NCBI GenBank assembly: GCA_965212525.1
Contig: CBDBVC010000043.1
Location: forward strand, 124,001 to 188,000
Source: SZUA-38 sp965212525
GTDB taxonomy: Bacteria > Pseudomonadota > Gammaproteobacteria > Xanthomonadales > SZUA-38
Direction: 5' to 3'
Length of the DNA stretch: 64,000 bases
Below are positions 55,515 to 64,000 of the stretch, piece after piece. Position numbers and translations under genes: made by a program. Below the pieces are notes generated by a model, which made no database searches, was not told the origin of the DNA, and was given only the letters and a program-made list of their open reading frames with translations. The first letter of the stretch is position 1, and every line of letters starts with the position of its first letter.

Positions 55515-57044
55515 ATGATTTTTACTCGATTGTGTTTACTGCTGGTAGCAGGATTTTTCGCAAATCAGGGAATGGCTGTTCACCTTGCCATCAATGGTGA
55601 AGGCCAGGTTCTGATCTTCCCACTCTATACTGTCAACAACGGCTATCAGAGCCTACTCTCTGTCAGCAATACAGCGGCAGAGCCAAAGGCCGTTAAAATC
55701 CGTTTTCGTGAAGGCAGTAACCAGCGGACGGTGCTCGATTTCAATCTCTACCTGGCCGGATTCGACACCTGGACAGCAGCAATATTTTCTATTGACGACG
55801 AGGGGCCTGCCAATCTGCTGAGCCGTGATGGTTCGTGTACAGTACCTGACATTATTGGTAGCAGCAATCTCGCGCCGTTTCTCCCTGAGACACCGAATGG
55901 TGACCGCTACGTGCCGTTCCGAAATTTCGACTACAGCGGGATTGCAGATGATGAAGGTCCCGATGACCAGGCGCGAACCCGACAGGGTATGATCGAGATC
56001 ATCGAACTCGGTGTGCTCAGTGATGACATTGCCGGGTCGGCAAGTGCAGCAGGCATGACAGACGGCATGCCCAATGACTGTACACAGCTTAATGCCGCGT
56101 GGGTGACTGATGTGAACGGTGCCCCCTTGAATGATGAGTCGTACTGGCTAATCAACCCGCAGACCGATATGCAGGCACCAACAGGCAGTCTGGTCGGACA
56201 TCTGACCTTGATCAGCGTACTGGATGCCACACAAATCACATACAGTGCCGACGCGATCGGTGGATTTGCACTGAGCACTCTGAATTCAGCTCCTGGCGAT
56301 GCCTTGCCCAATCTGACCAGTGCCGATTACGATCTGGATGCTGACGGTTTCGTCGAAAGTTTTGTCCGTGATCCTGCCAGCGGCCATATCATTCAATCGG
56401 AATGGGATAACCCGATTGATGCCGTCAGCGCTGTATTTATGTCCATGCTGGCTGAATCTGAATTCTCACTGGATCTGGACATCAACGCCAAAACTGAGAT
56501 TGTGATCGCCTTTCCAACCAAGCGTTACTATACCGATGAGCGCTTGATCGGCGGTCAGGCCCAGTCACCCTTCACAGAATTGTACCTGACCAGTGATACA
56601 GCGTCTGACGGTTCATGCGATGTGTCTGCCACCCGAATCCCAGATCGTGGATCACGTCAGGTCACTGATGATAACGGTATCGATTGCTTGAACCCATTCG
56701 ATTGCATCGACGAGACACCCGATGTGAGGACCTGCCATGGCACAAATATCCTCAGTTTGTCCGATGGCAATATGCAACCGACTTTGCTGGGTGATTCCTT
56801 GTTGAGCACCGATACCAACGCGATTTGGGAAAGCGGGCAGTTTTCCATTCTGTTGTCCAGCCCTGAATCGGATCAGGAAAGACAGCTCATCGACCGTGAT
56901 GGTCGGGTCTACAGCGGCTTGCCCGTCATTGGATTTACTCTCCAGGCAATCCGTAATCCCGTCAGTTTCGGTGCTGGGGTAATCGGCAATTATGCGGGCG
57001 TGACACCCATACGGGTAGAAGCCCGCATCGAGGAAGGACAGTGA
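55515..57044 (+). CDS. Secreted protein of unknown family, tandem paralogue 2
   Basis: The product from ATG 55515 (MIFTRLCLLLVAGFFANQGMA, a signal peptide) has about 509 residues and aligns end to end with paralogue 1. Shared features are GQVLIFPLYTVNNGYQSLLSV, FNLYLAGFDTWTAAIF, RDGSCTVPDIIGS, RQGMIEIIELGVL, a DC-x-QLNAAW element, PGDALPNLTSADYDLDADGF, AFPTKRYYTDE, DRDGRVYSGLPVIGF and GVIGNYAG. A DC...CHG cysteine group is conserved with paralogue 1. It lies 1 nt before paralogue 3, implying one transcript. Confidence 0.85.
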   Translation: MIFTRLCLLLVAGFFANQGMAVHLAINGEGQVLIFPLYTVNNGYQSLLSVSNTAAEPKAVKIRFREGSNQRTVLDFNLYLAGFDTWTAAIFSIDDEGPANLLSRDGSCTVPDIIGSSNLAPFLPETPNGDRYVPFRNFDYSGIADDEGPDDQARTRQGMIEIIELGVLSDDIAGSASAAGMTDGMPNDCTQLNAAWVTDVNGAPLNDESYWLINPQTDMQAPTGSLVGHLTLISVLDATQITYSADAIGGFALSTLNSAPGDALPNLTSADYDLDADGFVESFVRDPASGHIIQSEWDNPIDAVSAVFMSMLAESEFSLDLDINAKTEIVIAFPTKRYYTDERLIGGQAQSPFTELYLTSDTASDGSCDVSATRIPDRGSRQVTDDNGIDCLNPFDCIDETPDVRTCHGTNILSLSDGNMQPTLLGDSLLSTDTNAIWESGQFSILLSSPESDQERQLIDRDGRVYSGLPVIGFTLQAIRNPVSFGAGVIGNYAGVTPIRVEARIEEGQ

Positions 57045-57045
57045 T

Positions 57046-58626
57046 ATGAGTGAGGTAAACGGAATCATGCGGCTGATCATATTATTTCTTGCCATGTGGC
57101 AGACGAATTCTGTGCTCGCCGTCAGTCTGGCTCCTGAGGGCCGCGGCGAGGTGCTTTACTACCCTTTCTACACAGTCACCGAGGGTTTTCAGAGCCTGAT
57201 CAGCATCGAAAACAACAGCGAACAAGCCAAGGCTCTGAAGCTGACCATTCGTGAAGCACATAATCAGCGCGAGGCAGTGACGTTCAATCTCTACCTCGGT
57301 CCACTCGATACCTGGGTAGCCGCCCTGTTCCTGGATGAAGAATTCGGGCGTGCAGGGCTGCTGACCCGGGATGAATCCTGCACGGTGCCGGATATCATCG
57401 GACAGACAGCATTGGCGCCCTTCCTGCCGCGCACGTCAAACGACGATCGCTATGTTGATCTGCGTAATTTCAGCTATACACGAGATGGATTTCCCCAGCT
57501 TGAATGGAGCCAGGATGAAGGCGTTGACGATCTGTCCCGCACATTCACGGGCAGTATCGAAGTGATAGAAATGGGCGTGCTTGACGATGCTCAAATGGGG
57601 TCTGCAACGGCTGCAACAGACACATTGGGTGTGCCCAATGACTGTCAGCAATTGAATCTGGCATGGCAGGTTGACGAATTCGGTGAACCCATCGAGGGTG
57701 CCTATTGGTCAATGGACCCTGCAACCGACCTGTTGCCACCTGCGGGCAAGCTTTCAGGTTCGATGACATTGATCGATGTACTCGATGCGGTACAGATCAA
57801 TTACAGGGCAATCGCACTGAGCCAGTTTTCATCAAGTCAGTTGCATGGCAATCCTGGCGACTCGCTGCCCAACCTGACCAGTGTCAACGTTGATGCTGAT
57901 GCAAACGGTTTTGTCGACAGCATCATCCAGGACCCTGAAACGGGGCAGGCCATCCTGTCCAATTGGGATCGGCCGATTGATGCGGTCTCGGCGCTGTTCA
58001 TGACGGAGACACTGAGCTTTGATTACAGCATTGAATCCTCACTGAATGCTGAGTCTGAGCTGGTGCTCTCTTTCCCGACCAAACGCTATTATACCGATGA
58101 GCTACTGGTTGGTGCCGAACCCATGGCACCATTTTCGGATCTGTTCAGAATAGAGGATGATTTTCGCTATGGTGCCAGTGTGGAGTACCGTCCCGTCTTT
58201 GTGAATCGTGAAGCTGAGATCATGGGCAGTTTCTGTTCAGGCTTTGTGTGTGATCAGAACCCGCAGCCGCCGCCAGGGCCCATCGTTCTGACTGTCAGTG
58301 CAGCAGTGAATGTGCTTTTGATGGCCGATGCCGACGCTTCGCCAGGCATCTTCGGACGTGACGAGAACACCCGCCGTACGATTCCAGCATTTTTTTCCAA
58401 TGGTGCATACACTCTCGAGCTGACCCATCCGATCGCCGATGGTGAGAGACATCGACTGACCGATCGCGAGGGACGTGACTATCGAGGGCTACCCGTCACG
58501 GGTTTCAGTGTTCAGGTGATACGCAACGACGTCAGTTTCAATTCGGGTGTGGTGGGTAATTACATGGGGTTGTTTCCCCACAAGTTCAGGCAGCGGATCG
58601 AACAGCCGGGCACAGCAGACGATTGA
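57046..58626 (+). CDS. Secreted protein of unknown family, tandem paralogue 3
   Basis: The 526-residue paralogue has a signal peptide (MRLIILFLAMWQTNSVLAV after a short leader; ATG 57046 has an AAGGACAG ribosome binding site). It repeats the family blocks: YYPFYTVTEGFQSLISIENN, FNLYLGPLDTWVAALF, RDESCTVPDIIGQTALAPFLPR, DC-x-QLNLAW, PGDSLPNLTSVNVDADANGF, LSFPTKRYYTDELL, LTDREGRDYRGLPVTGFSVQVIRN and GVVGNYMG. The CHG cysteine of the other copies is missing. Divergence among the copies suggests an old duplication. Confidence 0.85.
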   Translation: MSEVNGIMRLIILFLAMWQTNSVLAVSLAPEGRGEVLYYPFYTVTEGFQSLISIENNSEQAKALKLTIREAHNQREAVTFNLYLGPLDTWVAALFLDEEFGRAGLLTRDESCTVPDIIGQTALAPFLPRTSNDDRYVDLRNFSYTRDGFPQLEWSQDEGVDDLSRTFTGSIEVIEMGVLDDAQMGSATAATDTLGVPNDCQQLNLAWQVDEFGEPIEGAYWSMDPATDLLPPAGKLSGSMTLIDVLDAVQINYRAIALSQFSSSQLHGNPGDSLPNLTSVNVDADANGFVDSIIQDPETGQAILSNWDRPIDAVSALFMTETLSFDYSIESSLNAESELVLSFPTKRYYTDELLVGAEPMAPFSDLFRIEDDFRYGASVEYRPVFVNREAEIMGSFCSGFVCDQNPQPPPGPIVLTVSAAVNVLLMADADASPGIFGRDENTRRTIPAFFSNGAYTLELTHPIADGERHRLTDREGRDYRGLPVTGFSVQVIRNDVSFNSGVVGNYMGLFPHKFRQRIEQPGTADD

Positions 58627-58635
58627 CCGCTTCGA

Positions 58636-59123
58636 TCAATCTTCCAGGTGCTGGCAGCCGGTTGACGGGTAATACCAGACCCGGCGGATGAGGCGGCCCT
58701 CCATCTCGTACACGGCCAGTGAACACTGCGAGCGCTCCTCGCCATCCTTGATCCAGTGGGCCTGTTCGGTGACGCTGGCAAAGCGGTCATGCACGTGCAG
58801 ATTGTGCACCGTTCCCCGTGCCGAGGGCAGCGAACTGAAGTAGGTCTTCAGTCCACTGGCCAGGGCTTCGGTGCCGCGCGTTTCCACCAGAACCGTATCC
58901 TCTTTCACGAACAGCCATTCGATGTCCGGGTGAGCGTGTTTCAGCATCCCCTCGATGTCGTGTTGATTGTAAGCGACCATCCAGGCATCAAGCGTGCCTG
59001 CGTGATCCAACTTGTCGCCGGATCTGACGGTCGGTGACAGGGTGATTGCAAACAGCATCACGGCGATCATCACGCCACTTGCCCCCATGCGCAGGCGTGT
59101 ATCTTGTTGGCCGATTACAGCGG

Positions 59124-59127
<4 letters not shown>
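58636..59127 (-). CDS. SnoaL/NTF2-like exported protein
   Basis: The 163-residue product has an N-terminal hydrophobic segment (VMIAVMLFAITLSP) that acts as a signal or anchor. An NTF2-like fold follows: TLDAWMVAYNQHDIEGMLKHAHPDIEWLFVKED, TVHNLHVHDRFASVTEQAHW and AVYEMEGRLIRRVWYYP. This matches SnoaL-like/DUF4440-type proteins that bind small hydrophobic ligands. Function is unknown. Its ATG overlaps the M28 peptidase stop by 4 nt. Confidence 0.85.
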
Positions 59128-60869
<1,742 letters not shown>

Positions 60870-60906
60870 GTGTGTTCTCGTACGTTATTGTCTGGTTCAG
60901 TAGTGA

Positions 60907-60924
60907 CGTAGCCGATCGGCTACG
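60907..60924. promoter_or_regulatory. 18-bp perfect palindrome over the M28 promoter
   Basis: CGTAGCCGATCGGCTACG is perfectly self-complementary. It begins at the -10 element of the minus-strand promoter (TTGTCC, 17-nt spacer, TATCGT at 60927-60922), suggesting an operator. There is no T-run on the correct side for a terminator. Confidence 0.5.
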
Positions 60925-60950
60925 ATAGAAAAAACGGTTGATGAGGACAA
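60922..60950 (-). promoter_or_regulatory. Probable promoter of M28/SnoaL operon
   Basis: On the minus strand TTGTCC (60950-60945) and TATCGT (60927-60922) are 17 nt apart, about 50 nt before the M28 start. The -10 hexamer overlaps the palindrome. Confidence 0.45.
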
Positions 60951-60959
60951 GTGCCCGAT

Positions 60960-61790
60960 TCATGTAGCTGTTGCCGGGGCTCTGGATGCCACGATGGCCC
61001 GCGGGATTCCGGCCAGGTCGTCCTGGATCTGCAATGTATCGAATCCTGCTGCGTGCAGCAGGTCGCAGAGGTGCTCGCGCTGGTCGTGACCGTGTTCCAG
61101 CAGCAGATGGCCACTATCCGTCAGGTGGTCTTTGCAACCCTCGATAATGCGGCGATAGGCATCAAGTCCGTCATCGCCGCCATCGAGTGCGCGCCTGGGT
61201 TCAAATCTCAGATCACCCTGATCCAGATGCGGATCGGTGCTGCGGATATAGGGCGGGTTGGAGATGATCATGTCGAATTGCTGTCCGGCAAGCTCGGCGA
61301 ACCAGTCACTTTCGACGAACGCCACATTCGTGGCACCCAGTCTCTGTGCGTTCGATTCGGCCAACTGCAGGGTGTGAGCGTTGATGTCAGTTGCGACGAC
61401 ATGGCAGTCAGGTCGAATCAGTGCAATCGAGATGGCGAGGATGCCGCTGCCGGTACCCAGATCGATGACGTGCCCTTTAAAGTCATCCGGAAGCAGACCG
61501 CTGGCCAGCTCGACAAGCAGTTCGGTATCGGCCCTGGGGATCAGGCAATGTTCATTTACCTGAAACTCATGATCCCAGAATGAACGTGTGCCGGTCAGGT
61601 AGGCAATGGGTTCACCGTTGATACGACGGTTCAGCAGGGCCTGATAGGCATCGAGCTCACCTGGTTCAAGCAAAACGTCGTCATGCGTGTAGAGCCAGGC
61701 ACGGTCCTTCTGCAGCACGTGCATCAGCAACAGTTCCCGCTCAAGTCGCTGTGAACGTTCCCCCGAGTCCAGACAGGCCCGAATCTGCAT
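60960..61790 (-). CDS. prmC: Peptide chain release factor glutamine methyltransferase
   Basis: PrmC methylates the GGQ glutamine of release factors. The 276-residue product has LIPRADTELLVELA, VIDLGTGSGILAISIAL, ATDINAHTLQLAE and the catalytic ISNPPYI motif, then RALDGGDDGLDAYRRII. Start is ATG 61790, with an in-frame GTG just before; it lies directly behind proS. The gene is unusual in not sitting next to prfA here. Confidence 0.93.
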   Translation of the reverse strand: MQIRACLDSGERSQRLERELLLMHVLQKDRAWLYTHDDVLLEPGELDAYQALLNRRINGEPIAYLTGTRSFWDHEFQVNEHCLIPRADTELLVELASGLLPDDFKGHVIDLGTGSGILAISIALIRPDCHVVATDINAHTLQLAESNAQRLGATNVAFVESDWFAELAGQQFDMIISNPPYIRSTDPHLDQGDLRFEPRRALDGGDDGLDAYRRIIEGCKDHLTDSGHLLLEHGHDQREHLCDLLHAAGFDTLQIQDDLAGIPRAIVASRAPATAT

Positions 61791-61793
61791 CAC

Positions 61794-63506
61794 TCAGCCG
61801 TTGTTGATACGATCCATGATCCAGTCCACGGCGCTGTCGCCCTCGATCATCTCGTTGTCAGCCTCACGTCGGTCACGATACTCGAGCTGGCCGGCATCCA
61901 GTGCCTTTTCGCCAACCACAAGACGGTGTGGAATACCCAGCAGCTCGGCATCGGCAAACATCACACCGGGACGCAGTTTGCGATCATCCAGCAGCACTTC
62001 CACACCCCGATCCTGAAACGACTGATACAGTGATTCTGCTGCAGCCTTGACGCGAGGTGACTTGTGGCCATTCACAGGAATGATCACCAGTGTGAACGGT
62101 GCGATCGCCTGTGGCCAGATGATGCCGCGATCATCGTGATTCTGTTCGATGGCGGCAGCGACGATGCGTGAGACGCCGATGCCATAGCAACCCATGATCA
62201 TGGGCACGGCCTTGCCGTCTTCGTTAAGCACCACGGCATTCATGGCTTCGGAATACTTGCTGCCCAGCATGAAGATATGTCCAACTTCGATGCCGCGGGC
62301 AAAGGCCAGCGTTCCCTTGCCGTCAGGGCTTGGGTCGCCCTCAAGAACATTTCTGAGATCGGCGATTTCGGTAACACTGACATCACGTTCCCAGTTGGCA
62401 TTGCCGTGATGCCAGCCATCACGGTTGCGTCCGCAGACGAAATTGCGCAATGCTGCAGCAGCACGATCGACGATGACAGGGATATCCAGACCCACTGGTC
62501 CGACCGAACCCGCACCACAACCACAGGCCGCACGAATTTTTTCCTCACCGGCCATGTGATAGCCGCCAGCCAGCTGCGACAGTCGAGCCGCCTTGACCTC
62601 ATTCAGCTGGTGATCACCGCGCAGACACAGCGCCACGAGTCCGTTTTCTTCAGTCTCGACGATCAGAGTCTTGACGGTTTGCGCGGCAGAAATGTCCAGG
62701 TGATCACAGACCTCTTCGATGGTTTTCTGGTTCGGCGTTTCAATCTCGTTCAGATCAAGCATCTCGGTATTGTCATCGGCCGCTGGTGCCAGCGCTTCGG
62801 CTGTCTCGACATTGGCGGCATAATCACTCTCGGTGCTGTAGGCAATGGCGTCTTCACCGGAATCGGCCAGAACCTGGAATTCATGCGACACACTGCCACC
62901 AATGGCGCCCGAATCGGCCTGAACCGGCCTGAATGCCAGCCCGATGCGTTCGAGTATGCGGCTGTAGGCACCGTGCATGATCGTGTAGGTTTCGTCCATG
63001 GTTTCCTGGTCGAGATGGAAGGAGTAGGCATCCTTCATCAGGAATTCGCGCGCACGCATGACACCGAAGCGCGGCCGGATCTCGTCACGGAACTTGTTCT
63101 GAATCTGATAGAAGGTGACTGGCAGCTGCTTGTAGCTCTTGATTTCAGCGCGTGCGAAATCGGTGATCACTTCCTCGTGGGTTGGACCATAACAGAAGTC
63201 GCGACCGGCACGGTCCTGGATTTTCAGCAGCAGGGGGCCAAACTGATCCCATCGATCGGTTTCCTGCCACAATTCCGATGGCTGGATCGCCGGCATCAGC
63301 ATTTCCAGGCCACCGGCCCGATCCATTTCCTCACGCACGATGGTCTCGACCTTGCGCAGCACTTTCAGGCCGATCGGTGTCCAGCTGTAGATACCCGAAC
63401 TGAGTTTGCGGATCATGCCGGTTCGCAGCATGAGTCGGTGAGACACGATTTCGGCATCGGCCGGCGTTTCCTTGACCGTGGCCAGATGATAGGCGGTGGT
63501 TCGCAT
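61794..63506 (-). CDS. proS: Prolyl-tRNA synthetase
   Basis: ProS charges tRNA-Pro. The bacterial-type protein from ATG 63506 (MRTTAYHLATVKETPADAEIVSHRLMLRTG) has about 570 residues. It has class II motifs in YGPTHEEVI and FRDEIRPRFGVMRAREFLMKDAYSF, and a central YbaK-like editing domain. ELRNV/ARGIEVGHIFMLG and MGCYGIGVSRIVAA follow, then an anticodon-binding domain. The frame is open upstream, but the family start is at 63506. Confidence 0.96.
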   Translation of the reverse strand: MRTTAYHLATVKETPADAEIVSHRLMLRTGMIRKLSSGIYSWTPIGLKVLRKVETIVREEMDRAGGLEMLMPAIQPSELWQETDRWDQFGPLLLKIQDRAGRDFCYGPTHEEVITDFARAEIKSYKQLPVTFYQIQNKFRDEIRPRFGVMRAREFLMKDAYSFHLDQETMDETYTIMHGAYSRILERIGLAFRPVQADSGAIGGSVSHEFQVLADSGEDAIAYSTESDYAANVETAEALAPAADDNTEMLDLNEIETPNQKTIEEVCDHLDISAAQTVKTLIVETEENGLVALCLRGDHQLNEVKAARLSQLAGGYHMAGEEKIRAACGCGAGSVGPVGLDIPVIVDRAAAALRNFVCGRNRDGWHHGNANWERDVSVTEIADLRNVLEGDPSPDGKGTLAFARGIEVGHIFMLGSKYSEAMNAVVLNEDGKAVPMIMGCYGIGVSRIVAAAIEQNHDDRGIIWPQAIAPFTLVIIPVNGHKSPRVKAAAESLYQSFQDRGVEVLLDDRKLRPGVMFADAELLGIPHRLVVGEKALDAGQLEYRDRREADNEMIEGDSAVDWIMDRINNG

Positions 63507-63697
63507 GTGAGGGCTTGCCTGTTCAATAAAAGCGCATAGTTTATCGGGAGTGGGGGGCAATAGCGACTGTTGACAGACAATTGATGTCAGCTTTTTCAGG
63601 ACATCCATACCAGGCAAATCAAGGGTCCGATGACATGCGTCTGTCACCGAATTGTGTTAGGGTGCCGCGCACTTCAGAACAGCCTGACCCAGTCGAC

Positions 63698-64000
63698 ATG
63701 AATCGATATCTCGCAGAACTCATTGGTACCTTCGCCCTGGTCTTCGCCGGCTGCGGCGCTATTGTGGTTGATCAGCTCTACGGAGCATCGCTTGGTGTGC
63801 TGGGCATCGGCCTGGTGTTTGGCCTGATCGTGATGGCCATGATCTACGCTATTGGCAATATCTCAGGTGCCCACATCAATCCGGCCGTGAGTATCGCCTT
63901 TTACATCGCAGGACGATTTCCGGCCCGCGAGCTGTTGCCGTATGTCCTGGCACAGTGCTCGGGTGCGATTCTGGCCTGTCTGCTGCTGCTGCTGATCATG
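63698..64000 (+). CDS. Aquaporin/MIP family channel (3' truncated by window edge)
   Basis: The first 101 residues are visible from ATG 63698. They have the MIP N-terminus (RYLAELIGTFALVFAGCGA) and the first NPA motif in SGAHINPAVSIAFYIAGR, so it conducts water or small solutes. The second NPA half lies outside the window; AqpZ versus GlpF type cannot be decided. The 190-nt gap before it is divergent with proS and shows no other gene. Confidence 0.9.
   Translation, partial: MNRYLAELIGTFALVFAGCGAIVVDQLYGASLGVLGIGLVFGLIVMAMIYAIGNISGAHINPAVSIAFYIAGRFPARELLPYVLAQCSGAILACLLLLLIM

Noticed and set aside
60907..60924. Terminator after prmC at the palindrome
   Set aside because: On the minus strand the T-run precedes the palindrome instead of following it, and there is no loop; it fits an operator better.
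62277..63539. 420-codon open frame antisense to proS
   Set aside because: The proS frame has all class II motifs; the opposite frame shows no domain and is a shadow of GC-rich coding DNA.

Overview
The window is one 64 kb stretch of a moderately GC-rich gammaproteobacterial chromosome. The best support is the block lptD-surA-pdxA-rsmA-apaH next to lgt-thyA-folA, together with trmB, proS and prmC. Peptidyl-prolyl chaperones, lipoprotein maturation and LPS export show a Gram-negative cell envelope. The genus cannot be named from the sequence. Phage genes, insertion sequences, CRISPR arrays, rRNA and tRNA genes were not seen, so this looks like core chromosome with lineage-specific insertions.

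Layout. 1-4.35 kb: 3' part of a beta-propeller hybrid sensor kinase, stop/start-overlapped with lgt. 4.3-6.7 kb: lgt-thyA-folA. 6.65-12.8 kb (minus): lptD-surA-pdxA-rsmA-apaH. 12.9-16.1 kb: a metallo-aminopeptidase-like lipoprotein, a methyltransferase and a MATE pump. 16.1-22.6 kb: five genes each carrying one stop or frameshift (glycosyltransferase, GNAT, RarD, redoxin/2OG-oxygenase fusion, phospholipase D), with one intact thioredoxin-like gene among them. 22.6-30.5 kb: ThrE-type exporter, PiuC-type hydroxylase, a very large membrane ankyrin protein, a small conserved-looking protein and a cyclic-nucleotide-binding EAL protein. 30.7-34.2 kb: Ser/Thr kinase with TPRs, divergent from an ECF sigma factor. 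34.3-38 kb: Rieske protein/DUF6572, a small membrane protein, an SLC13-type carrier and trmB. 38.3-41.8 kb: AMP nucleosidase plus a BtuFDC-like ABC importer. 42-43.2 kb: a fatty acid desaturase closed by a strong terminator. 43.2-48.6 kb: a large autotransporter divergent from an OmpR-type two-component system. The gap between them holds a tandem direct repeat and a striking double-hairpin/terminator element. 48.6-53.5 kb: an MFS/DUF2891 pair and an FGGY kinase/PhzF pair. 53.6-58.6 kb: three tandem paralogues of a secreted protein family I cannot name. 58.6-64 kb: M28 peptidase/SnoaL-like pair, prmC, proS and the start of an aquaporin.

How the genes work together. Most operons are tightly packed, with 4-nt ATGA overlaps (sensor kinase/lgt, thyA/folA, rsmA/apaH, Rieske/DUF6572, btuD/btuC, MFS/DUF2891, FGGY/PhzF, M28/SnoaL). 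The window is rich in signal transduction: two histidine kinases, a Ser/Thr kinase, an ECF sigma factor and a c-di-GMP phosphodiesterase. It is also rich in exported proteins. The most novel-looking items are the double-hairpin element at about 46.44-46.54 kb, the triplicated secreted family at 53.6-58.6 kb, and the cluster of five single lesions at 16.4-21.2 kb.
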